64,000 nucleotides of DNA. It comes from Pseudoxanthomonas sp. PXM03. Its GTDB lineage: Bacteria > Pseudomonadota > Gammaproteobacteria > Xanthomonadales > Xanthomonadaceae. Below, in pieces: positions 27,101 through 35,287 of this stretch (within the stretch, counting starts at the first letter, position 1; each line of letters starts with the position of its first letter). The position numbers and the translations under genes are program-made. The notes under the pieces are model-generated. The model made no database searches. It saw only the letters and a program-made list of their open reading frames with translations, and was not told where the DNA came from. The stretch is taken from the NCBI RefSeq assembly GCF_014852005.1, contig NZ_JACVAU010000001.1, forward strand, positions 332,001 through 396,000, given 5' to 3'.

Positions 27101-27126
27101 TGTCAGCTTCCGGCCAGAAGCGGTCA
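27101..27126. repeat. Dispersed imperfect palindrome, copy 2
   Basis: TGTCAGCTTCCGGCCAGAAG followed by CGGTCA folds on itself with GCTTC pairing GAAGC and outer TG/CA pairs. It matches the copies at 16531 and 28698 in position of the conserved GCTT...GAAGC arms. This copy and the one at 28698 flank the unknown gene at 27201-28622. Confidence 0.55.
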
Positions 27127-27148
27127 CCCGGCGTATTGCTTGGAGGCC

Positions 27149-27190
27149 AAAAAACCTCCTATCAGGGCCGGGGCCTATCAAGTGGCCCTG
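27149..27190 (-). terminator. Rho-independent terminator-like hairpin
   Basis: Read on the minus strand, CAGGGCC and GGCCCTG (7-bp arms, 14-base loop) are followed after eight bases by six T residues. It lies directly downstream of the minus-strand gene ending at 27201 and would end that transcript. Confidence 0.6.
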
Positions 27191-27200
27191 TGGCCAAACT

Positions 27201-28622
27201 TCAGTTCACCGTCAAGCGATAGAGCGCACCCGGAAAAGCACCCAGGCTGACGTTGATCTCGTTGGTACTGGTGGCCTGTAGTTCCCATAGACCGGTGTTG
27301 AAGTTAAGCATCTCGACCTTGTCCCACCAGTGGGACAGGCCCACTACTGTGTCCACTGTGCCAACCATGGGGCGTCGGGCGACGAACAACAGCGCCTGGT
27401 GGTCTGTGTTGACGCCGTACTCTCCAATAGTGACTTCTTGCGAGGGCAGCCAGCCGACGACGCCGCCGGTTGGAACGCCCAGCCAAGGGGCGACATAACC
27501 TTGATACGTGAATCCGTCGAGCTTGCTTGCCACCTGCGAGGTGAACCCGTAAGTACTCTGTTGATCGGACGCGAGCAGGCCGGGGGCGTTGCCCGCGTTG
27601 AGCAAGCCGTAGTGGAACTCGTTACCTATATCCTTCGTGTTGTCATGGCTCAGGAAGTTACTAAAGCGATCACCACCGAAGGCGAAGAACCATGCCGCGT
27701 ACCAGCGCAAACTATGGAAGTTTGCGTAGCGCAATGCCTTTTCTGGATTCCGCGGCGCCGACACGCCGACTTTGACGTTCTGGAGGTACGCGACCGACGT
27801 CGTACCACCTATACGCGTCAGCAGTGAGATGATGGCCATGTTCTCGCTCATCACCAGTTCGCGTGCTGCCGAGCAATTTGCCATCTGGTTTGTGACGGGA
27901 TAGAAATTGAAGGCCAGGTAATCTGGAACAATCTCTTCGGCCACGCGTCGCGCGTAGTTGGAGTAGTTATCCACCATCGCTTGAGCCAGTGGCCGCGAAA
28001 TGAGTCGGTTGCTGCTGCAGTCCACGCCGTATGCGCTCGGGTCCAGCGAATCGGCATCCTTCGGTGCTGAGCCGCTTAGCGAAGCAGCATTTGCGTTAAG
28101 CGGCACCAGATTGACGAACACCTTCAAATCTGAAAGCTGCGGCACCTGAGCCAGGCAGTTGCGCAAGTCTCTGTAACTGTCGATCTCGGTCGTTCCAGGC
28201 TCGTCCTTGAACTGTACGCCCGCGAAGGCCCCGCCGAACTGGTTCCTGAGGGGGATCAACTCAGCGTCGACCCTGTCCTTCTTGTAGGCTTCGCACGACC
28301 CTTTGGCGGCCTCCCACTCCCAACGCTCGTAGGTGTAGAACCTGAGATTCTGGGCTTGCACCGCTGCACCGATCGTCTGCATTTCGGCCAAAGTAGATGA
28401 CGGTAACAAGAAATCAGTGACGCCTATCTGGCGAAGCGAATTCACTGCTTGGGTGGCGTCCTGCGGGCTCGTCAAAAAGCAGCTACTACTTCCATCTGCA
28501 CAGCTGTCCGCTCTACTGAGAAAGGCGAAGGTCCCGGTGGGTTTCGCCACTTGCGCAATTGCAATCAGAGGCACGGAAACAACAGCTGCGAGCGTCAGCA
28601 CTGCAGTTATCTTGCGATTCAT
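27201..28622 (-). CDS. Secreted protein of unknown function, possible TIM-barrel glycosidase
   Basis: A 473-residue exported protein: signal peptide 'KITAVLTLAAVVSVPLIAIA' with cleavage near 'AQ', then a mature chain I cannot assign to a named family. Segments such as 'LRFYTYERWEWEAAKG', 'GAFAGVQFKDEPGTTEID', 'VPDYLAFNFYPVT' and 'RWYAAWFFAFGGDRF' resemble TIM-barrel glycosidase strands ending in acidic residues. The idea of a carbohydrate-active enzyme is inference only. Cysteines are paired early, as in periplasmic proteins. GGAGGACAA before the ATG is a near-perfect ribosome site. GC is lower than in its neighbours, suggesting transfer. Confidence 0.8.
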   Translation of the reverse strand: MNRKITAVLTLAAVVSVPLIAIAQVAKPTGTFAFLSRADSCADGSSSCFLTSPQDATQAVNSLRQIGVTDFLLPSSTLAEMQTIGAAVQAQNLRFYTYERWEWEAAKGSCEAYKKDRVDAELIPLRNQFGGAFAGVQFKDEPGTTEIDSYRDLRNCLAQVPQLSDLKVFVNLVPLNANAASLSGSAPKDADSLDPSAYGVDCSSNRLISRPLAQAMVDNYSNYARRVAEEIVPDYLAFNFYPVTNQMANCSAARELVMSENMAIISLLTRIGGTTSVAYLQNVKVGVSAPRNPEKALRYANFHSLRWYAAWFFAFGGDRFSNFLSHDNTKDIGNEFHYGLLNAGNAPGLLASDQQSTYGFTSQVASKLDGFTYQGYVAPWLGVPTGGVVGWLPSQEVTIGEYGVNTDHQALLFVARRPMVGTVDTVVGLSHWWDKVEMLNFNTGLWELQATSTNEINVSLGAFPGALYRLTVN

Positions 28623-28697
28623 TTGTCCTCCATGAACTAGAAAAGAACCCATCCGTATCGTCCAGCAGGAATTGTATCAGTGCCTGAAGTCGTGGGG

Positions 28698-28721
28698 TGT
28701 CCGCTATGGGTCGGAAGCGAA
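28698..28721. repeat. Dispersed imperfect palindrome, copy 3
   Basis: TGTCCGCTATGGGTCGGAAG followed by CGAA repeats the copy at 16531 almost exactly over TGTCCGCT and GGGTCGGAAGC. It lies 76 bases upstream of the unknown secreted-protein gene, which copy 2 bounds on the other side. Confidence 0.6.
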
Positions 28722-28750
28722 TACCAGGCGACACCTTCGCACAAGGTTGC

Positions 28751-29224
28751 TCAGATGCGTCCTTCCGCGACCAGTTCGCGAGTGCGTTTCAGCGTCGACC
28801 GGATCGCGGCCTTGAATCCTTTATCGCTATCCATCCAAGCCTGGGCTGCCTGTTCTTCCGGGCCGTTGGGCACTTTGCCGCGCAGTCCCAGGTAGCCATA
28901 GAAGCGAAGCTGGAGCTCGCCCCGTTCGTCTTCGAACAACTCGTTGATGATCGCGCCTTCGCGTGGGCTGATGGCCTGGAAGAAGGTGATCTTCGTGTTT
29001 GCCTCGAAGGTGATGATCTCGGTGAGATCACTGCCAAGGATGGTTGCTTCGCGCACCAGGTGCGATGGGCTCTCCTCGACGATCTCGCTGCGGGTGCATT
29101 CGTCTGGCGGGAAGAAGAACCTGGCGTCGCGTGCCTTCTGCACCAGCCCCTCCCATGCCTGGGAACGGGTGAGTGGTGTCTGGCCGGGCGCGTTCACCGG
29201 CAGGGTGGCGGTCGAGTAGATCAT
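28751..29224 (-). CDS. DUF1857/AtaL-like SRPBCC family protein
   Basis: A 157-residue protein of the START-like AtaL/DUF1857 group: 'LTRSQAWEGLVQKARDARFF', 'PPDECTRSEIVEESPSHLVR', 'NTKITFFQAISPREGAIINE' and 'LQLRFYGYLGLRG'. SRPBCC folds bind hydrophobic ligands in a deep pocket. In this subgroup no ligand is assigned. A GGAGTCC precedes the ATG. It is 33 bases downstream of the NmrA-like gene on the same strand, so the two form a unit. Confidence 0.87.
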   Translation of the reverse strand: MIYSTATLPVNAPGQTPLTRSQAWEGLVQKARDARFFFPPDECTRSEIVEESPSHLVREATILGSDLTEIITFEANTKITFFQAISPREGAIINELFEDERGELQLRFYGYLGLRGKVPNGPEEQAAQAWMDSDKGFKAAIRSTLKRTRELVAEGRI

Positions 29225-29257
29225 GGTGGACTCCGTGATGGACGAGGTTGGAAGAGG

Positions 29258-30127
29258 TCAGCCGGCCGCGGCGGTTTCAGCAGCGAAGTCGCGATACGAG
29301 CGCAGTGGGCGGCCCAGCCGCTGGGTCAGTCGCGCGACGTCACCGGGTTCGGGCGCCATGCCGTCGGTGAGGAAGCGTTCGGCCATCTGGCGCATGTCAT
29401 AGGCCATCCATGCCGGCATGAACTGGCGCAGGTTCTGCTCGAAGCCCGCCGTGTCGTCACCGCCGTACGCGATGTCGCGGCCCAGCGTCGTGGACCAGAT
29501 GCCCGCGACATCCGCGCCCGTCAGCGTGTCCGGGCCGACCAGGTTGATGCGGGTCAGCGCGCTGCCATCGGGTGCCTGATTGCGGGACAGCAGCTCGATC
29601 GCCGCGATCTCGCCGATGTCGCGCGCATCGATCATCGCCAAGCCCTTGCTCCCGATCGGCATCGGGTACACGCCATGGCCGAGCACCACGTCCTTGATCG
29701 TCAGGTCGTTGTCCATGAAGTAGCCCGGGCGCAGGATCGTTGCGTTGAAGCCCATCTGTTCGAGCATGCGTTCCACGCCGAACTTGCCGGCGAAGTGGGG
29801 CACGTTCACGTAGCGGTCGCTGTGGATCACCGAGAGGTAGACGACCCGCTTCACACCTGCTTCGCGGGCGACATTGAGCGTGATCAGCGCCTGGGTGAAT
29901 TCATCGGCCACCACCGCGTTGAGCAGGAAAAGCGTGGATACGCCCTGGAAGGCCTGGCGCAGGGCATCGACATCGAGCAGGTCACCCTGGACGACCTCCA
30001 CCCCGGCGGGGAAGGTGGCGCCGGCCGGGTTGCGGACGAGGGCGCGCACCTTGGCGCCACGCTGGGAAAGGTGCTTCACGACGTGGCGGCCGACAGTTCC
30101 GGTGGCGCCGGTTACGAGGATGGTCAT
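29258..30127 (-). CDS. NmrA/atypical SDR family NAD(P)-binding protein
   Basis: A 289-residue atypical SDR with 'ILVTGATGTVGRHVVKHLSQ' (TGATGxxG motif at residues 5-12), 'RALVRNPAGATFPAGVEVVQ', 'GVKRVVYLSVIHSD' and 'ATILRPGYFMDN'. This pattern is that of NmrA-like and NAD(P)H azoreductase/quinone-type proteins, which sense or use NADP(H). It is divergent from the LysR gene at 30226, and the gap of 98 bases should contain their shared promoter. Confidence 0.92.
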   Translation of the reverse strand: MTILVTGATGTVGRHVVKHLSQRGAKVRALVRNPAGATFPAGVEVVQGDLLDVDALRQAFQGVSTLFLLNAVVADEFTQALITLNVAREAGVKRVVYLSVIHSDRYVNVPHFAGKFGVERMLEQMGFNATILRPGYFMDNDLTIKDVVLGHGVYPMPIGSKGLAMIDARDIGEIAAIELLSRNQAPDGSALTRINLVGPDTLTGADVAGIWSTTLGRDIAYGGDDTAGFEQNLRQFMPAWMAYDMRQMAERFLTDGMAPEPGDVARLTQRLGRPLRSYRDFAAETAAAG

Positions 30128-30225
30128 GGGAGTGCTCCGGGTGGGTGAGGAAGCTCCATGGTTGTTGATCCGGACACGGGCCGATAGGCCATATACTTGG
30201 ACCGCCCGTCTCGTTGGTGGAACAC

Positions 30226-31155
30226 ATGGACCTCCTGGCCCTGGCCGACTTCAACCTGGTGGCACGTCATGGCGGCTTCGGGCGGGCGGCCCGGGCGGCC
30301 GAACGCCCCAAGGCCACGTTGTCGCGGCGGGTAGCGGACCTGGAGGCGAGCCTGGGCGTGCGCCTGTTCGAGCGCGGGTCCCATACCCTGAAGCTGACGC
30401 AGGAAGGGCGTGCGCTCTTCGAGCGCACTGAAACCCTGCTGGCCGAGATCGGCGAAGCCGCCACGGCGGTTGCCTCGGGTGGCGAAACGCCACGTGGCAG
30501 GCTGCGCATCAGCGCGCCGCTGCTGTTCTCGCAGATGGCACTCGGCAAGTTGGCCGCCCGCTTCGCATTGCGTTATCCCGAGGTGCGCCTGGAGATCACG
30601 ACCGAGGACCGCGCCGTCGACATGGTGGAGGAGGGCTATGACCTGGTGATCCGGGTCAATCCCGATCCCGACGAACGCCTGATCGGGCGCGTCCTGCTCC
30701 GTGATCGCCTGGTTGCGGTGGCCGTCCCTGACCTTGGGAGGCCGGAGTCAGGGGTTGCTGCGCGTGCGGTGGTGCGTGCATCCAGCAATCAATCCGCGTG
30801 GGATCTGGCGACACAGGGCGGTGATGTGCGCGTGTCCATCGAACCGGTCCTGCGCCTGGCGTCGCTGATCATGATCCGCGATGCGGTTCGTACGGGAATA
30901 GGCGCCGCCGTGCTGCCCTTGTCGCTGGTGGCCGGCGATCTGCATTCAGGCGCGCTCGTGCAGTGGGGCGATGTGAAGGGACGACCCATCGAGATCTGGG
31001 CGCTGTACCCATCCCGGCGTCTGCTGAGCGCACGCGTATCCGCGTTCCTGGAGTTCCTGAAGGAGGCATTCCCTCAGGGACAACCAGAAGAGTTGACGGC
31101 CTATCTCACGGGTGAGGACGTCACGACGCAGACGGTGAAGACTGGCTTGCCGTAG
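30226..31155 (+). CDS. LysR family transcriptional regulator
   Basis: A 309-residue LysR regulator with an N-terminal helix-turn-helix ('LADFNLVARHGGFGRAARAA', 'TLSRRVADLEASLGVRLFER') and an effector domain of the group that follows 'GRLRISAPLLFSQMALGKLA'. I used the ATG at 30226; upstream in-frame TTG and GTG codons are weaker. Its divergent position makes the NmrA-like and DUF1857 genes its probable targets. The C-terminal tail past residue 290 is longer than average. Confidence 0.95.
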   Translation: MDLLALADFNLVARHGGFGRAARAAERPKATLSRRVADLEASLGVRLFERGSHTLKLTQEGRALFERTETLLAEIGEAATAVASGGETPRGRLRISAPLLFSQMALGKLAARFALRYPEVRLEITTEDRAVDMVEEGYDLVIRVNPDPDERLIGRVLLRDRLVAVAVPDLGRPESGVAARAVVRASSNQSAWDLATQGGDVRVSIEPVLRLASLIMIRDAVRTGIGAAVLPLSLVAGDLHSGALVQWGDVKGRPIEIWALYPSRRLLSARVSAFLEFLKEAFPQGQPEELTAYLTGEDVTTQTVKTGLP

Positions 31156-31562
31156 GACGTGCCCCGATATCCACTATCGATCGAAGTGGACATCGCGCGC
31201 AGTGAGGCAGTGATGCAGGGCGACACTACCTCGATCATCCGGAGGCATGTGAGTGACGGCGTGGCTTCCTTGCCGATGAATGGCAGGCGTCGGGGGCGTC
31301 TTTGAAGATCAGTCGGTGCAAAGACCGCCCGCATGTTGCGGCCTGCGGTCTACCTCAGGTGGGATCGGTGCCGCAGATAGGGTGTGATCCTGGATCACAA
31401 ACTGCGATTCGTCCCGGCGACTGGCAGATTCGAGCCGGGATGCTCACGAATTTCCGCATTTTCACGCTCCATCTACGTACTCCAACGTTAGCTGAAGATA
31501 TGTTGCGGCGCCGGCAAGAAAGGCCGCTATATTCCGAGTCCCCCAGACGAAGGAGAATTGGA
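31156..31562. other. Intergenic region upstream of the lipoprotein gene
   Basis: About 400 bases without a supported gene. The last 100 bases are AT-richer ('ACGTTAGCTGAAGATATGTT') and probably carry the promoter of the lipoprotein gene, but no clear consensus pair was found. Confidence 0.4.
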
Positions 31563-31832
31563 ATGTTCCAGAACAAGCGATATCTGAAGACGGCGCGCGT
31601 GCTCGGCGTGGCGATGGTGTCGGCCGTGGCTCTTGGCGGCTGCGCCAGCTACGACGACGAGTTTGCCGGGATCAACTCGCGTCTCGATCAGCTCGATACG
31701 AAGGTGCAGGGCGCGGCCCAGAGCGCCGACGCTGCGAATCAGTCCGCGCAGCAGGCCAACCAGCGCCTGGATCAGATCGAAGGCCGCGTGCGGCAGCTCG
31801 AAGCTGCGCCGCGCCGCGTGCCGCGCGGCTGA
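31563..31832 (+). CDS. Lpp-like alanine-zipper lipoprotein
   Basis: An 89-residue lipoprotein. The signal sequence ends in lipobox 'ALGGC' (Cys27), followed by a single amphipathic helix with heptad spacing ('INSRLDQLDTKVQGAAQSAD', 'QANQRLDQIEGRVRQLE'). This matches the murein-lipoprotein (alanine-zipper) layout of Pseudomonas OprI and Xanthomonas Lpp homologues, which form outer-membrane trimers. It lacks the terminal Lys used by E. coli Lpp for peptidoglycan attachment and ends 'RRVPRG'. AGGAGA lies ten bases before the ATG. A strong terminator follows, as expected for a highly expressed gene. Confidence 0.9.
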   Translation: MFQNKRYLKTARVLGVAMVSAVALGGCASYDDEFAGINSRLDQLDTKVQGAAQSADAANQSAQQANQRLDQIEGRVRQLEAAPRRVPRG

Positions 31833-31873
31833 TCGCGCTTGCACGATTCGTTACGCACAGTGTGAACCCGGGA

Positions 31874-31909
31874 CCCGGTGGCCATTGCTGGCCACCGGGA
31901 TCCTTTCTT
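31874..31909 (+). terminator. Rho-independent terminator of the lipoprotein gene
   Basis: A perfect 11-bp stem, CCCGGTGGCCA with TGGCCACCGGG, and a TTGC loop is followed by ATCCTTTCTT. It lies 41 bases after the lipoprotein stop and just before the L,D-transpeptidase reading frame. Confidence 0.85.
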
Positions 31910-31938
31910 GACCCCACCTTGTTCCGAGGATCTGCACC

Positions 31939-32670
31939 ATTCGTACGTCCATACACCCTGCGATCCGCGCAGCCTCTGGCGCGCTGCTGTTGGCGCTGGC
32001 GTTCGCGAGCTTCGGGGCGTCCCGTGCCGAGAATGTCGACAAACAAGCGGTGACCGTTGCCGACCAGCTTCCGGAAGGGCAAGAGGTGTCCGACACGGTG
32101 ATCGAGCTCGCAGGCTGGATCGTCGCGACCAAGGACAGCCAAGGCTATCCCTTCGCAATCATCGACAAGGCCTCTGCCCAGATCCTGGTGTTCGGCGGTG
32201 ACGGCCGGCCTCGCGGGGCGGCACCCGGACTCTTCGGATCGGCGGTCGGCGACCACACGGCCCCCGGTGTCGCCGGTGTCGCGCTCCGCGAGATTCCGGG
32301 CCGCGATCGCACGACGCCTGCGGGTCGCTTCGTGGGCGGTTTCGGCCCGTCCATCGACGCTGGACGCGTACTGTGGGTGGACTACGATTCCGCAGTCTCC
32401 ATCCACCCGACCGCTACCGGTGTCCCCGCCGAGAAACGTGAAGAGCGCCTGGCATCGCCGACGCCCGATGACAATCGCATCACGCATGGCTGCATCAACG
32501 TCTCGCCGGAGTTCTACGAGCGGATCATGCAGCCTACGTTCGAGAAGGGCGGGGTGTTCTACATCCTCCCGGACAAGGCGCCGCTGGCGGAGACCTTCCC
32601 GGAGTTCGCGCAAAGTCGCGAGACCACGGAACGCCACGACAGAAGACGCGCACGACCCGCCCGCCGGTGA
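31939..32670 (+). CDS. L,D-transpeptidase (YkuD family), likely ATT start
   Basis: About 243 residues with a signal sequence and a YkuD catalytic domain: 'YPFAIIDKASAQILVFGGDG', 'TTPAGRFVGGF', 'ITHGCINVSPEFYE' with nucleophile Cys185. Such enzymes make 3-3 peptidoglycan cross-links or attach lipoproteins in the periplasm. The frame is open from 31912, yet no ATG, GTG or TTG occurs before 31990, where a start would cut the signal peptide in half. An ATT at 31939, nine bases after GAGG, gives a complete signal peptide 'RTSIHPAIRAASGALLLALA'. The coordinates use that ATT; a TTG at 31990 is the alternative. Confidence 0.85.
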   Translation: MRTSIHPAIRAASGALLLALAFASFGASRAENVDKQAVTVADQLPEGQEVSDTVIELAGWIVATKDSQGYPFAIIDKASAQILVFGGDGRPRGAAPGLFGSAVGDHTAPGVAGVALREIPGRDRTTPAGRFVGGFGPSIDAGRVLWVDYDSAVSIHPTATGVPAEKREERLASPTPDDNRITHGCINVSPEFYERIMQPTFEKGGVFYILPDKAPLAETFPEFAQSRETTERHDRRRARPARR

Positions 32671-33025
32671 AGGGCGCGTTGGCGTGTCCTTGACCCATCA
32701 AGGTCCAGACGCATACGCCCTTAACCCAGACATTCGTTTCCTCGCCATTGCTCCGTCCTGTTTGCCCAGTGAGCAGGTCTGACAATCATTCAAGCCGGAG
32801 CGGCTTCGCGGGCCAGCTTGATGCTGGCGTTCGTCCATGTCCGCATTTGCTGGTAGCCGACATGGACGAGGGCGGATGCCGAGTGGGAGCAGCGCCCAGG
32901 ATGGATCGGGTACAAGGCCGACCTCGTACACGCTGATGCAGGAACGGGCTCTCGTAACGGATGTCCCTGTTGCTTCCAAGCCGGCGAACTACCGAGGTGG
33001 GACGCTCGCCTCTGCGATGCTGGAC
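32671..33025. other. Intergenic region, no gene seen
   Basis: These 355 bases between convergent genes show no supported frame, RNA gene or terminator with a T-run. Confidence 0.4.
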
Positions 33026-33451
33026 TCAGGGCTCCCGCCCACCTTGGTTGCCGAGCACTTCCATCTGGATCACCTTGACGCCTCCTTCGGCGAGTTCCGG
33101 CAATCGGGCGAACCAGGCTTGCACATGCGGCGTCGCATTGTGCGCCTCGAAGTCGGCTTGCGTCTTGAAGATTTCGTAGAAAACGAAGTGGCCCGGCGCT
33201 TGTCGGTCCTCATGGAGGAAATAGAGCAGGTTGTTGGGCTCCGCGCGAACCTGCCCAACGAGCGGCAGCGTAACCTCGCGTAGTGCGTCCTCCTTGCCGG
33301 CCTTGGCACGGACTTCCGCGACGACGGCGTACGCACCCGCCGGGAGGGTGTCGTACTGCATGGGTGAGGCATTACCGGCGATCGCTGGCGTACTCCAGAG
33401 CGCAAGGGCGGCAAAGAGGGTGGGAAAGCGGAACGGCAATGAAGACTTCAT
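33026..33451 (-). CDS. Secreted antibiotic-biosynthesis monooxygenase-like (ABM) protein
   Basis: A 141-residue protein with a signal peptide ('FPTLFAALALWSTPAIAG') and an ABM/YgiN-like domain: 'YAVVAEVRAKAGKEDALREV', 'RAEPNNLLYFLHEDRQAPGH', 'FVFYEIFKTQADFEAHNATP', 'HVQAWFARLPELAEGGVKV'. ABM proteins act as cofactor-free quinol monooxygenases; a periplasmic form is less common. GGAGAGAATCC precedes the ATG. It is 45 bases downstream of the VOC gene on the same strand, so they probably form an operon. Confidence 0.9.
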   Translation of the reverse strand: MKSSLPFRFPTLFAALALWSTPAIAGNASPMQYDTLPAGAYAVVAEVRAKAGKEDALREVTLPLVGQVRAEPNNLLYFLHEDRQAPGHFVFYEIFKTQADFEAHNATPHVQAWFARLPELAEGGVKVIQMEVLGNQGGREP

Positions 33452-33496
33452 TGGATTCTCTCCTTCGTAGGTGGTAGCACGCGCGACTTTTCTGCG

Positions 33497-34351
33497 TCAG
33501 GCGCCGGACACGAGGCGCCTGCGTTCCTCGAGTGCGGTGTCGAAGACATGTTTAACCGGCCCAAGCGCCTGCACGAACTCCAGCTGTTCACCCTCTGAGC
33601 CCTTGCAGTAGATGAGCCGCCAGCCGTTCGACTTCCCTTCGGTGATGCCATTGCTGTTGGCATCGAGTGGCGCCGCCCTGCGTTCTGCCTCGGAGGTGAC
33701 TGTCAGGACCCGGTTGGCGCGGACGTGGATCATTCCGCGGCGCGCCGACTCTGCTTCCAGGTCCGCGATGAACTGGTTGAAGTCGACGTCGTCGCGGATA
33801 TGGAAGCAGATGTGCATCATCCTGGGAAAGGCAGGACTCATGTGGTCCAGTGGCTCGGCGAAAGCGGCGCCGCTGCCCGCAGGTTGCTGCGAATCGCGGT
33901 ACTGCAGAAGTTCGATCACGACGTTGTCGAACTGGATGAAGCGGACATCGAGGCGTTGCGCGCCACTTCTCAGATCCGGGATCCCCATCGTGACGGGATT
34001 GACCCTGCGCACATTCGATTCGATCACCTGGTCAGTCAGCAGTGTGTTGTGGATGCGCTCGCCGTGAAAGTCGCCATCGCGCATCACCTCGGTACCGCCA
34101 AGGACTTCGGTATAGAACGCGAATGCCCGATCCATGTTCTGGACGGTCAGCCCGAAGTGCTGGACCCCACGCAGGCGCCCTCCGATCGAACCCAGCGGCT
34201 TTCCTGCGACGCCCGATGTCTGCGCCCCCTGTGCCGCGAAGGCGGATGGCAGTGCCGATGCGGCGATGCCACCGCCAATGGCGGCGCCCGCTGCCTGCAG
34301 TACCCCGCGTCTCTGCAGATCGGTATGGTCGGGATGGGTCTTGTGCGTCAT
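33497..34351 (-). CDS. Tat-exported VOC/glyoxalase superfamily protein
   Basis: A 284-residue protein with an N-terminal 'LQRRGVLQAAGAAIGGGIAA' that fits a twin-arginine signal, then a VOC domain ('GVQHFGLTVQNMDRAFAFYT', 'EVLGGTEVMRDGDFHGERIH', 'FIQFDNVVIELLQYRDS', 'MMHICFHIRDDVDFNQFI'). His, Gln and Glu positions agree with metal-binding VOC proteins such as glyoxalase I or dioxygenases. Tat export suggests a cofactor or metal loaded before transport. The ATG at 34351 has AGGAGAG upstream. The substrate is unknown. Confidence 0.88.
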   Translation of the reverse strand: MTHKTHPDHTDLQRRGVLQAAGAAIGGGIAASALPSAFAAQGAQTSGVAGKPLGSIGGRLRGVQHFGLTVQNMDRAFAFYTEVLGGTEVMRDGDFHGERIHNTLLTDQVIESNVRRVNPVTMGIPDLRSGAQRLDVRFIQFDNVVIELLQYRDSQQPAGSGAAFAEPLDHMSPAFPRMMHICFHIRDDVDFNQFIADLEAESARRGMIHVRANRVLTVTSEAERRAAPLDANSNGITEGKSNGWRLIYCKGSEGEQLEFVQALGPVKHVFDTALEERRRLVSGA

Positions 34352-34502
34352 GGCGTTCTCTCCTCGCGAATGGGCTTGCGTCTGCGCGCCTGCAAACGGC
34401 CGGAGCATGCACCCGGTTCTTGCGAGCCGAATTCCCCGAACGGGGAACCGGTGCGCTGCGTCCGTCTGGTATCTACGCAGTCTCTGCCGCCAGGAGGGCC
34501 GC

Positions 34503-35285
34503 ATGACGTCGCGAGCGGAGCCCACGGTTTCGAAGGAGTACGTGGAGTCGCAGGGACGGAGGCGCTTGTTCCTGCGTTCCTGGCGGCCCGACGGTATGCG
34601 TGCCGTCGTGGCGTTCGTGCATGAGCCGGGATCGGACGGCGCGCGTTACGAGGGCATCGCCCGAACCTTGGCCATGCAGGACATCGCCAGCTATGCCGTC
34701 GATCTGGATGGATGGAGCGGGTCGCCGGTGTCGCGCGTGAGGGAGCCGACGCTGGCGCGCTACCTGGCCGACATCCGTACGATGACGGCGTGCGTGCGCC
34801 AGCGCCATCCGACGCGGCCGCTGTACGGGTTCGGCCATGGAACCGGTGCACTTGCAGTCTGCTGCCACGCGCTGCTGCACCCGACCGAACTGGACGGCAT
34901 CATCGGCGAAGCCATCTTGCTGGACCCACCGTGGAGAGCTGCGATCTTCCGGCAGTGCCGCCGGCTCGGACCTGTGTTCCGGGTACCCCGCATGGCGCTT
35001 GTCCGTGCCGACAGACGGTTGCGCATGGCCGTCGGCGCACTGTCTTTGCCGTTGCTGCTGTTGCATGGATCGGAAGACGTGATGGCGCCACCCTCGGGCA
35101 GCGAGTACCTTCACCGGTACGCTGGCTCCGGGGACAAGACGCTGCAGATGTTCGAAGACTGCGATCACGACCTGATCAATGGTCGCTGCTATGCGCTCGT
35201 TCGCGAGAAAGTGTGTCAGTGGATCGAAGGACAACTTGGGGCCGGCGCCCGCCGCCGTATCGGCATCGAGTACATCAACGAGTGA
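34503..35285 (+). CDS. Alpha/beta hydrolase (S33-like) lacking the usual nucleophile
   Basis: A 260-residue alpha/beta hydrolase fold resembling monoacylglycerol lipase-like S33 proteins: 'RRRLFLRSWRPDGMRAVVAF', 'HEPGSDGARYEGIARTLA', an acid in 'LLHGSEDVMAPPSGSEY' and His in 'EDCDHDLINGRCYALVREKV'. At the nucleophile elbow, where the family has G-H-S-M-G, the sequence is 'FGHGTGALAVC', so the Ser is Gly. The protein may be catalytically inactive or use a different mechanism. It ends two bases before the response-regulator ATG, so it may act as a partner or sensor of that system. Confidence 0.85.
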   Translation: MTSRAEPTVSKEYVESQGRRRLFLRSWRPDGMRAVVAFVHEPGSDGARYEGIARTLAMQDIASYAVDLDGWSGSPVSRVREPTLARYLADIRTMTACVRQRHPTRPLYGFGHGTGALAVCCHALLHPTELDGIIGEAILLDPPWRAAIFRQCRRLGPVFRVPRMALVRADRRLRMAVGALSLPLLLLHGSEDVMAPPSGSEYLHRYAGSGDKTLQMFEDCDHDLINGRCYALVREKVCQWIEGQLGAGARRRIGIEYINE

Positions 35286-35287
35286 CC

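Larger units (their letters stand above)
26759..27200. other. Intergenic region without a supported gene
   Basis: I see no gene in these 442 bases. They hold the promoter side of mlaA, the dispersed palindrome at 27101-27126 and the terminator hairpin of the minus-strand gene that ends at 27201. Confidence 0.5.

Noticed and set aside
16531-28721. The repeated palindromes as a CRISPR array or integron attC sites
   Set aside because: Copies are thousands of bases apart with no regular spacers, and I could not find the GTTRRRY/RYYYAAC core pairs required for attC.
32671-33025. Small RNA or tRNA in the convergent gap
   Set aside because: No cloverleaf, conserved T-arm sequence or promoter-terminator pair could be made out.
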